Source: Deltaproteobacteria bacterium (GTDB taxonomy: Bacteria; Desulfobacterota; DSM-4660; Desulfatiglandales; HGW-15). From it: a stretch of DNA of 5,480 nt. Position 1 is the first letter of the stretch. Each line of letters begins with the position of its first letter. The stretch is taken from the NCBI GenBank assembly GCA_030671095.1, contig DAOVAK010000227.1:1-5480 (forward strand). The letters are read 5' to 3'. Shown in pieces: positions 1 to 5,466 of the stretch. The notes below the pieces were generated by a model. The model worked only from the letters and a program-made list of their open reading frames with translations. It was not told the origin of the DNA and searched no databases. Both the position numbers and the translations under genes were made by a program.

Positions 1-31
1 GGTTTTTGGCCCCTCCAGAGAACCCCGCTCA

Positions 32-105
32 GCCCGCCTGCCCGCCAGTGCCAGGCCCGCCCTCCTGCCGAGCTTGGAGAGGCGGACGGGCGATGGCAGG
101 CGGGC
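32..105. repeat. GC-rich inverted repeat, REP-like
   Basis: The arms GCCCGCCTGCC (32-42) and GGCAGGCGGGC (95-105) are perfect 11-bp complements. The interior is also GC-rich and contains a third partial copy (GCCCGCC at 55-61) and a small CCTCC/GGAG-type pairing, so the whole stretch could fold as an imperfect hairpin. The core motif recurs at 2827-2838 and, more loosely, at 5021-5034, which points to a dispersed intergenic repeat rather than a gene-specific regulatory site. It is not followed by a T-run in a way that would make a standard terminator for rightward transcription. A terminator role for an unseen upstream gene cannot be excluded. Confidence 0.6.
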
Positions 106-126
106 CAAGAGTTTTTGCACGGCTGT

Positions 127-153
127 TTCAAAGGGCTAAAATGTTACCTAAAT
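127..153 (-). repeat. degenerate copy of the 9-nt TTTAG repeat (leader of the radical SAM gene)
   Basis: The stretch TTTCAAAGGGCTAAAATG begins and ends like the clearer inverted cluster at 2694-2720 (TTTCAA ... CTAAAATG). Read on the minus strand it gives units close to ATTTTAGCC. Because this repeat-like DNA lies before position 181, it argues against starting the radical SAM protein at the upstream TTG (115) or ATG (157). The match is short and decayed. Confidence 0.35.
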
Positions 154-168
154 TTTATGCAGCCTTTT

Positions 169-173
169 AAGGA
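169..173 (+). promoter_or_regulatory. ribosome binding site for the radical SAM gene
   Basis: AAGGA lies seven bases before the ATG at 181. It decides between that start and the in-frame TTG at 115 and ATG at 157, neither of which has a comparable Shine-Dalgarno sequence. Confidence 0.65.
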
Positions 174-180
174 TAGCCTC

Positions 181-2691
181 ATGTCCATACGAGATCAGGT
201 ATGGTTTTCACATATCAGACGGCCAAGTCGATACTTGGGAAATGAGATCAATGCCATCAGGAAAGATCCCGCCACCACGGAGGTCTCCATCCTGCTCGCC
301 TTTCCCGATGTGTATGAGGTGGGGATGTCCCACCTTGGATTGAAGATCCTTTATCATATCTTAAATAGCTACGACTGGCTGGCCGCTGAAAGGGTCTTTT
401 CCCCGTGGGTAGATCTGGAAAAAGAATTGAGGGAGAGGGATATATCCCTACATTCGCTGGAATCTGGTAAACCGCTCTCAGATTTCGACATTTTGGGCTT
501 CAGCCTCCAACATGAACTCTGCTTCACCAATGTCCTCAGTATGCTCCACCTTTCCAAGATTCCTTTCCTGTCAGAGCACAGGGCTCATATATTCCCACTT
601 ATTGTGGCGGGAGGGCCAGCATGCTTCAACCCTGAACCTGTCGCAGCCTTGTTCGATGCTATCGTGGTCGGCGACGGAGAAGAGGCAACCGTGGAAATGT
701 GCGATAAGGTCAGGGAAGCAAAAAGAAATAGGCCAACAAGCAAAAAAGACCTCTTGCACGAGCTGGCAAGCATCAAGGGGGTATACGTGCCCTCTTTCTT
801 CAAAGCGCACTATGAGACTGATGGGACCATTAGCGGCATTGAACCGTTGAAAGAGACTTATGGGAAAGTGGAGAAAGCCATACTCCCCGATATGAGCCAG
901 TATTCCTTCCCATGCCGTCAGGTCGTCCCTTTTACCGAGCTGGTTCACGATCGACTGGCCATAGAGGTCTCTCGTGGCTGCACCAGGGGATGTCGTTTCT
1001 GTCAAGCGGGCATGATATATCGTCCCACGAGAGAGCGGGATCCCGAATTGGTTATCAAGAACACGGCAGAGGCGCTCAGACTCACCGGCTTTGAGGAACT
1101 CTCATTGCTCTCCTTGAGCTCAGGGGACTATTGCTCAATTGGTCAACTCCTCAAGGAACTCATGGATCGACAGTCAGAAAAGAAAGTCGCAATCAGTCTC
1201 CCCTCCCTTCGGGTTGACAGTTTGGATCCAGGATGGTTCGAGCAGATTAAGAGGGTCAGGAAAACGGGTTTTACGCTCGCTCCGGAGGCGGGTAGCGACA
1301 GGTTGAGAGAGGTCATTAACAAGGCATTGACCAACGAAGACATTTTGAACATGGCCCGGGAAGTTTACGGGGCCGGCTGGAATTTGATCAAACTCTACTT
1401 TATGATCGGTCTTCCCACTGAGGACCATGAGGACCTGGAGGCGATCATCCACCTGGCAGAGGCAGTGACCCGCTTTGCAAGAGGCAAAGGGAAAAAGCCC
1501 AAACTCAACGTGAGCGTGGCCACCTTTGTTCCCAAATCCCATACGCCTTTTGTCTGGTTACCCCAACTGCCCTTTGAGGAAAGTCAGAGACGCATACAAT
1601 TCATTCAGAGCGCCCTTAGGGGAAGGCGCGTGCGAGTAAAATGGAACCAGCCGGAACTGAGTTGGCTTGAGGGTATCTTCTCACGGGGTGACCGTAGATT
1701 GACTGCGGCACTCGTGGAAGCCTGGCGACTGGGGGCCAGATTTGATGCATGGGGAGAGCATTTTCGTGTGGATTTATGGAAGGAGGCCTTCAGAAGGTCA
1801 GGGCTGAACCCTGAATTTTACCTCTACCGCTCAAGATCTACGGAAGAGATTTTACCTTGGGATCATATCAAATCGCGTGTCAAAAAGAGTTATCTTGAGA
1901 GGGAATGGAGAAAGGCCCTGCAGGGAAAGATTACGCCCGATTGTCGGGAAAAATGTCTTGAGTGCGGTGTATGTGACCACAAGAAGATCGATCCCATTCT
2001 TTTCAAGGATTGGACTCCAGCACTCAGGGTGGAAAAGCGCATATCAAACGCCAGGCCTCGTGAGGCAAAAAAATACAGAGTGACCTTTTCAAAGACCGAG
2101 AGTGCCAGATACCTCAGTCATCTCGAACTGCTCCGTCTCTTTATCAGGGCCTTCAAAAGGGCAGACCTGAATCTCGTTTACTCTAAAGGTTTTCACCCCC
2201 TGCCCAAGGTCTCTTTTGCTTCAGCCCTGCCGGTCGGGACCGAAAGTATTCATGAAACCGTCGATTTTGAATTGTACGAAACCATGCCCATTTCTTCAGT
2301 AAGAGAAGAAATAGGCCGACAACTTCCCAGCGGAATCAGGGTTATTTATTTGGAAGATATCACCGCCCAGAAGAGGGGTTCCGGTATAGAGGAAAGCCAT
2401 TTCCACGTAACCTTGAACGGGGTGCAAATAGAAGAGATGGATTTAGAAGGGTTCTTGCAGTCGAAATATTTCCCTATAGCGAAAACGCGTAAAGGGAGAA
2501 AACAGATAATCAATGCCAGATCCATGGTCAAATCCATGTGCTTCATCCCGCCTAACGGCGTAGATTTGGTGATCTCCCATAATTCTGGGCCCCAATTGAA
2601 GCCAGCAGATATTATCAAGGGCGTATTTCATCTAAGCGAGGATGAGGCCTCAAAAATAAGGGTTTTGAAGACCAAGCAGGTCATTGGCTAA
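181..2691 (+). CDS. TIGR03960-type B12-binding-like radical SAM protein fused to a TIGR03936/DUF2344 domain
   Basis: This is a complete 836-residue cytoplasmic protein of unknown reaction. Residues about 36-180 look like the cobalamin-binding-type Rossmann region found in this family, with GMSHLG at 48-53, the AGGPACFNPEP motif from 143 and GDGEE from 164. The canonical DxHxxG cobalamin-ligand motif is not evident, so B12 binding is not assured. The radical SAM core carries CTRGCRFC, a CX3CX2C motif with Cys267, Cys271 and Cys274 that should hold the 4Fe-4S cluster cleaving S-adenosylmethionine, followed by YRPTRERDP. A second cysteine group, CX3CX2CX2C (588, 592, 595, 598), lies in the linker and could hold another cluster or zinc. 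From about 632 to the end runs the radical-SAM-linked DUF2344 domain with its signature YSKGFHPLPKVSFASALPVG starting at 667. In some bacteria these two parts are separate genes. The start at 181 is supported by AAGGA seven bases upstream; TTG 115 would add 22 residues drawn from repeat-like DNA. Conserved proximity to RNase E/G suggests RNA modification or processing, which is inference. Confidence 0.93.
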   Translation: MSIRDQVWFSHIRRPSRYLGNEINAIRKDPATTEVSILLAFPDVYEVGMSHLGLKILYHILNSYDWLAAERVFSPWVDLEKELRERDISLHSLESGKPLSDFDILGFSLQHELCFTNVLSMLHLSKIPFLSEHRAHIFPLIVAGGPACFNPEPVAALFDAIVVGDGEEATVEMCDKVREAKRNRPTSKKDLLHELASIKGVYVPSFFKAHYETDGTISGIEPLKETYGKVEKAILPDMSQYSFPCRQVVPFTELVHDRLAIEVSRGCTRGCRFCQAGMIYRPTRERDPELVIKNTAEALRLTGFEELSLLSLSSGDYCSIGQLLKELMDRQSEKKVAISLPSLRVDSLDPGWFEQIKRVRKTGFTLAPEAGSDRLREVINKALTNEDILNMAREVYGAGWNLIKLYFMIGLPTEDHEDLEAIIHLAEAVTRFARGKGKKPKLNVSVATFVPKSHTPFVWLPQLPFEESQRRIQFIQSALRGRRVRVKWNQPELSWLEGIFSRGDRRLTAALVEAWRLGARFDAWGEHFRVDLWKEAFRRSGLNPEFYLYRSRSTEEILPWDHIKSRVKKSYLEREWRKALQGKITPDCREKCLECGVCDHKKIDPILFKDWTPALRVEKRISNARPREAKKYRVTFSKTESARYLSHLELLRLFIRAFKRADLNLVYSKGFHPLPKVSFASALPVGTESIHETVDFELYETMPISSVREEIGRQLPSGIRVIYLEDITAQKRGSGIEESHFHVTLNGVQIEEMDLEGFLQSKYFPIAKTRKGRKQIINARSMVKSMCFIPPNGVDLVISHNSGPQLKPADIIKGVFHLSEDEASKIRVLKTKQVIG

Positions 2692-2697
2692 TATTTC

Positions 2698-2719
2698 AAG
2701 TGACTAAAGTGTCTAAAAT
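2698..2719 (-). repeat. 9-nt tandem repeat cluster, inverted orientation
   Basis: Read on the minus strand this contains two consecutive 9-nt units, ATTTTAGAC (2719-2711) and ACTTTAGTC (2710-2702), then a partial ACTT. It starts seven bases after the radical SAM stop codon. It is nearly complementary to the forward cluster at 2809-2827, so the two could pair as a long-range stem of about 19 positions with about two mismatches or wobbles. Confidence 0.6.
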
Positions 2720-2733
2720 GATTTAGAATTGGA

Positions 2734-2882
2734 GATTGTTCGGCAATCGTAGAGGGAACCTGCTTTTAGCTCACTCATTGGGACCCTCTAGCGGAAAGCA
2801 ACTTTAGGCATTTTAGGCACTTTAGCCCCGCCTGCCATAGCCAATTGAGGGTAACGTTGTCTGCCTGTACATCTCTCATTGG
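2734..2882 (+). other. run of small hairpins in the gap before rng
   Basis: Three local pairings are visible. GATTG/CAATC (2734-2738 with 2744-2748) closes a five-base loop. TAGAGGG/CCCTCTA (2750-2756 with 2784-2790) closes a 27-base loop. CCAAT-GAG/CTC-ATTGG (2841-2849 with 2875-2882) pairs eight bases with one bulged T. None is followed by a T-run, so I do not call terminators. If rng is co-transcribed or has a promoter here, the stretch would be a structured 5' leader. No convincing -35/-10 pair is seen in the gap. Confidence 0.35.
2801..2827 (+). repeat. 9-nt tandem repeat, three units
   Basis: Three consecutive units, ACTTTAGGC, ATTTTAGGC and ACTTTAGCC, give a consensus AYTTTAGGC. They pass directly into the GC-rich motif CCCGCCTGCCAT (2827-2838), a variant of which opens the window. 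A lone related unit, CTTTTAGCT, sits at 2763-2771, and its TTTAGCTCAC is repeated exactly at 2942-2951. Confidence 0.75.
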
Positions 2883-2930
2883 TAGACCCTGCTAACCTAA
2901 TTTTCACAATGCGGCATGGGCGGGCAGGTC

Positions 2931-2962
2931 ACTTCAGGCACTTTAGCTCACCCTAGGCACTT
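2931..2962 (+). repeat. 9-nt tandem repeat running up to the rng start
   Basis: Units are ACTTCAGGC (2931-2939), ACTTTAGCT (2940-2948), one extra C, ACCCTAGGC (2950-2958) and a partial ACTT (2959-2962). The only Shine-Dalgarno-like bases for rng (AGG at 2955-2957, ten bases from the ATG) are part of this repeat. The repeat therefore forms the translation initiation region of rng, and the ribosome site is weak. Confidence 0.7.
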
Positions 2963-2967
2963 CCTTT

Positions 2968-4500
2968 ATGGCTAACGAACTCATTATCAATACGAGGCCC
3001 CATGAAACCAGAGTGGCGCTTGTGGAGAACGGCCAAGTCATTGAGCTCCATATTGAGAGAAAGACAGGTCAAGAACTCATGGGGGATATCTACCGCGGGA
3101 GAGTGGTCAGGGTCCTCCCAGGGATGCAGGCAGCATTCGTTGACATCGGACTTGACCGAACCGCTTTTCTCTATGTTTCAGACGTCCATAAAGACTTCAT
3201 GGGGCTGGAGCAGATGATGCTCCAGAACAGCGCGAACAATGAAGACTCCTTACCCCATGGACTTGAAGAGATGAGGCCTGATCCCCTTCTGGGAATCTCT
3301 TTTAATATAGAGGATCTGCTTCACGAGGGGCAGGATATCATGGTGCAGGTATCAAAAGAACCCATCGGAACAAAGGGAGCGCGCCTCACGTCACATATTT
3401 CTCTGCCTGGAAGGCATCTGGTACTCATGCCTACCGTTGACCACATTGGAATTTCCAGACGCATAGAAGATTTGGAAGAAAGGGAAAGACTCAGGACTAT
3501 TGTCCAAGATATCAGGCCCAATGACCTTGGGTTTATCGTAAGGACTGTCAGCGAAGGGGCAGAAAGCAATAAACTCAAATCCGAGATGGATTTCCTTGTG
3601 AAATTGTGGGCCAATATCCAAGAAAGGATGGAGAAACAACCAAGTGCTAGCCTCCTGTATAAGGACTTAAATATCTCACTAAGATCAGTGCGTGACCTAT
3701 TCACCCGTGAAGTGGATCGGCTGATTATTGACTCCGGAAAAGAATACGAAAACATTATGGAATTCATTGAAACATTCGCACCTGGACTAAAATATTCCGT
3801 TGAACTCTACGATGGAATAGATCCTATTTTTGATACATACGGCATAGAAATGGAGATTTCCCGGGCCTTGGAGAAAAAGATATGGCTTAAATCAGGGGGA
3901 TACATAGTCATTGAACTGACCGAGGCCTTGACCGCTATAGATGTGAACACGGGAAGTTACGTGGGCAAAAGGAACCTGGAGGAGACCATCTTGAAAACCA
4001 ATCTTGAGGCAGTAAAAGAGATTGCTTATCAGCTTCGTCTAAGAAACATAGGTGGTCTGATTGTTATTGATTTTATCGACATGGAAAAAAAGCCCAATCG
4101 GGATCGGGTCTTCATGGCGTTGAAAGAGGCCCTGAGCAAAGACAAGGCCAAGACCCATATCCTTCGCATGTCTGAACTGGGGCTCATCGAAATGACCAGG
4201 AAGAGAACGCGCGAAAACCTTAGCAGACTCATGAGCGAACCCTGTAGCTACTGTGAAGGCAGAGGGACCCTCAAATCAAAAAAGACCATTTGTTGTGAGA
4301 TATTTCGTGATATAGAAAGGGAAGCCGCCTCTACTATGAACGGGGGTAACGTTTACGTACGAGTGAATCCAGAGATTGATCAGGTCCTAAAAGAGGAAGA
4401 GCAGGAATCGATCATGGATATGGAGAGGCGGATTGACAGGCCTATCATAATAATATCAAAGGAAGATTTTCACCTGGAGCAGTACGAGATAACCACCTGA
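2968..4500 (+). CDS. rng: ribonuclease G/E family endoribonuclease
   Basis: This is a single-strand-specific endoribonuclease that trims rRNA precursors and starts mRNA decay in the cytoplasm. At 510 residues it is close to RNase G (489 in E. coli) and lacks the long C-terminal degradosome scaffold of RNase E. The N-terminus MANELIINTRPHETRVALVE is typical of the family and fixes the start. An S1 RNA-binding domain spans about 37-140 (GDIYRGRVVRVLPGMQAAF onward). A likely 5'-phosphate sensor Arg192-Thr193 lies in FIVRT. The catalytic metal ligands are Asp325 (in DVNTG) and Asp368 (in VIDFIDM), 43 residues apart as in E. coli RNase E (303/346). The zinc-link pair Cys426-Cys429 (CSYC) lies 58 residues after Asp368, again matching RNase E. 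About 75-113, inside the S1 domain, there is an acidic, Met-rich insertion longer than in E. coli. The gene follows the radical SAM gene by 276 bp and converges with the J-domain gene. No clear terminator follows. The call is near certain; RNase G versus a short RNase E is naming only. Confidence 0.97.
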   Translation: MANELIINTRPHETRVALVENGQVIELHIERKTGQELMGDIYRGRVVRVLPGMQAAFVDIGLDRTAFLYVSDVHKDFMGLEQMMLQNSANNEDSLPHGLEEMRPDPLLGISFNIEDLLHEGQDIMVQVSKEPIGTKGARLTSHISLPGRHLVLMPTVDHIGISRRIEDLEERERLRTIVQDIRPNDLGFIVRTVSEGAESNKLKSEMDFLVKLWANIQERMEKQPSASLLYKDLNISLRSVRDLFTREVDRLIIDSGKEYENIMEFIETFAPGLKYSVELYDGIDPIFDTYGIEMEISRALEKKIWLKSGGYIVIELTEALTAIDVNTGSYVGKRNLEETILKTNLEAVKEIAYQLRLRNIGGLIVIDFIDMEKKPNRDRVFMALKEALSKDKAKTHILRMSELGLIEMTRKRTRENLSRLMSEPCSYCEGRGTLKSKKTICCEIFRDIEREAASTMNGGNVYVRVNPEIDQVLKEEEQESIMDMERRIDRPIIIISKEDFHLEQYEITT

Positions 4501-4503
4501 CGG

Positions 4504-4552
4504 CATCTAACATTTATCATTTATCATCGAACATTGAGCATTGATCATTTGC
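4504..4552 (+). repeat. 7-nt tandem repeat, seven units
   Basis: Seven consecutive heptamers all begin with CAT: CATCTAA, CATTTAT, CATTTAT, CATCGAA, CATTGAG, CATTGAT and CATTTGC. The consensus is CATTKAT. The array begins three bases after the rng stop codon and fills the place where a terminator would be expected; I see no stable hairpin with a T-run. Confidence 0.75.
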
Positions 4553-4580
4553 TTCCCCCGTGAAATTCCCCTTTCATTCC

Positions 4581-4610
4581 CCCAATCCATCACTCCACTA
4601 CTCCATCCCC
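4581..4610 (+). repeat. 8-nt tandem repeat, about four units
   Basis: Units are CCCAATCC, ATCACTCC, ACTACTCC and a partial ATCCCC, with consensus AYYACTCC. The array abuts the stop codon of the minus-strand J-domain gene. A related copy in the opposite orientation is at 5409-5420 (ATGGAGTACTGG, 11 of 12 positions against 4595-4606). Confidence 0.6.
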
Positions 4611-4943
4611 TCAAAAGTTCCGTGCCTTCTTAATCTCAGAGTAAGCCTCATTCACCTTTGCCATCTTCTTTCTAAGAAGGATGGCTCTTTCCTCATCTAC
4701 TTGGCTATGAAGATCAGGGTGGTATCGCTTTACCAGCGTGCGATAAGATTGTTTTATCTCTTCCATTCCAGCCGTAGACGAAACTCGCAGGACTTCATAG
4801 TATTGTGCGATAGGGGATTTTATGGATGAAGGGGATGACCGATTCCCCATGGCTCTGCCAAAGAAATATCCGAGTAAGGCCCCGACCGGCCCTCCTAGAT
4901 AGTAACCGATTCCAGCACCTGCTGCCTTAAACCATCCTGCCAT
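4611..4943 (-). CDS. small membrane-anchored J-domain protein (DnaJ/DjlA-like)
   Basis: This 110-residue protein has two parts. Residues about 7-32 form a glycine-rich hydrophobic stretch (AAGAGIGYYLGGPVGALLGYF), resembling the single N-terminal membrane segment of DjlA-type co-chaperones. Residues about 48-108 form a compact J domain beginning YYEVLRV, with the essential HPD motif at 75-77 preceded by the basic helix QSYRTLVKRY and followed by the helix ending KVNEAYSEIKKA. The HPD loop should stimulate DnaK ATPase, probably at the inner membrane. There is no glycine/phenylalanine linker, zinc-finger or substrate domain of DnaJ, and no TerB-like middle domain of DjlA, so it is a minimal J protein. 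The ATG at 4943 starts just before the membrane segment; upstream on the minus strand only a weak GAG (4954-4956) could serve as ribosome site. A TACAAT -10-like box (forward 4961-4966) lies upstream without a good -35. It converges with rng. The family is confident; client and exact symbol are unknown. Confidence 0.9.
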   Translation of the reverse strand: MAGWFKAAGAGIGYYLGGPVGALLGYFFGRAMGNRSSPSSIKSPIAQYYEVLRVSSTAGMEEIKQSYRTLVKRYHPDLHSQVDEERAILLRKKMAKVNEAYSEIKKARNF

Positions 4944-4994
4944 AATATAACGTCTCGGAAATTGTAGAACTTATTGAGAATATAGCTATTTTTT

Positions 4995-5016
4995 CGAGGC
5001 CTGAGTTTTTGCCTCG
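4995..5016. repeat. inverted repeat CGAGGC/GCCTCG
   Basis: CGAGGC (4995-5000) and GCCTCG (5011-5016) are perfect 6-bp complements around a ten-base loop containing TTTTT. The T-run lies before the stem on the plus strand and becomes an A-run after it on the minus strand, so it does not have intrinsic-terminator form on either strand. It lies 52 bp upstream of the J-domain gene start and could be an operator or simple repeat. Confidence 0.4.
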
Positions 5017-5049
5017 CACATGCCTGCCTGCCATTGCTCTCGCGCAGGC

Positions 5050-5131
5050 GGCTCACCCCGCACCGGGCGGGACTCCGACTCGGCCGAGGACTTCGAGTGA
5101 GCCACAGTCGAACTCCTCGTCCCGGGCTCAC
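5050..5131. repeat. GC-rich patch with alternating inverted and direct repeats
   Basis: GGCTCAC occurs at 5050-5056 and again at 5125-5131, with its complement GTGAGCC between them at 5097-5103, so the central arm can pair with either outer arm. A perfect 10-bp palindrome CTCGGCCGAG sits at 5079-5088. This is the most structured and GC-rich patch of the window, unlike the AT-rich sequence on both sides. It looks like a dispersed intergenic repeat; no coding or terminator signal supports another role. Confidence 0.5.
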
Positions 5132-5296
5132 GATGACTCTGTAATGAAATCGGTCTCCCCCATTGAGCGTTTACTTGTATTTTGAGGGGGTCTACCCATT
5201 CTTTTACTCGGAATTCCCATACCCCTCTTTACCAAGCGCATTTGCGGTTGTCAAACTATCACAATCTCTTCCAGATTAAGAAATTCTGCTTTTCCT

Positions 5297-5326
5297 TTGA
5301 CATTAAGTAGTTGTTTCGATTAATAT
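5297..5326 (+). promoter_or_regulatory. candidate sigma70-type promoter facing right
   Basis: A perfect -35 box TTGACA (5297-5302) is followed, after 18 bases, by TAATAT (5321-5326; four of six against TATAAT including the key first, second and last bases). TTAATA at 17 bases is an alternative. The surroundings are AT-rich. It would drive transcription into the hairpin region and out of the window. Confidence 0.45.
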
Positions 5327-5375
5327 TATTACAAAGTTCGATAACTTTTGAGTCATTATTGTAGGGTTAATGAAC

Positions 5376-5466
5376 CTGGGGCTTCGCCCCGGTCGGAATA
5401 ACGGAACAATGGAGTACTGGCCTCCGGCCCCGCTTCCAGCCCGACTCCGTCCCGGAGTGTAGGGCT
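5376..5466 (+). other. three consecutive GC-rich hairpins at the right edge
   Basis: CTGGGGC/GCCCCGG (5376-5382 with 5386-5392, loop TTC, one T-G wobble) is followed by GGCC/GGCC (5419-5422 with 5426-5429, loop TCC). The third is a compound stem: inner ACTCCG/CGGAGT (5444-5449 with 5453-5458, loop TCC) and outer AGCCC/GGGCT (5438-5442 with 5462-5466). No T-run follows any of them. They could belong to a leader or small RNA downstream of the candidate promoter, or be intergenic repeats. No known RNA family is recognised. Confidence 0.4.

Noticed and set aside
115..180. Longer radical SAM start at TTG 115 or ATG 157
   Set aside because: The added residues do not look like the family N-terminus, the DNA resembles the 9-nt repeat, and only ATG 181 has a good AAGGA site.
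571..1005. 144-codon minus-strand open frame inside the radical SAM gene
   Set aside because: It is antisense to the well-conserved B12-like and radical SAM coding sequence and shows no recognisable domain.
4504..4610. CRISPR array
   Set aside because: The repeats have 7- and 8-nt periods without spacers or a 23-40-nt repeat unit, and no cas gene is present.
4560..4829. 89-codon open frame on the plus strand
   Set aside because: It lies antisense over the J-domain gene and starts inside the intergenic repeats. Its composition is that of a shadow frame.
4936..4943. Further copy of the CCTGCCAT motif
   Set aside because: These bases encode the first residues (M-A-G) of the J-domain protein; an 8-base match here is plausibly chance.
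4961..4966. Promoter of the J-domain gene (TACAAT on the minus strand)
   Set aside because: It has a good -10 but no -35 at 16-18 bases, so it is noted in the gene entry and not called as a feature.
4995..5016. Intrinsic terminator
   Set aside because: The stem is only 6 bp, and on neither strand does a T-run follow it; the T-run on the plus strand precedes the stem.
4895..5131. 78-codon open frame on the minus strand
   Set aside because: It overlaps the start of the J-domain gene, reads through the GC-rich repeat patch, is Arg/Pro/Ser-rich and low-complexity at its N-terminus, and has no family features.
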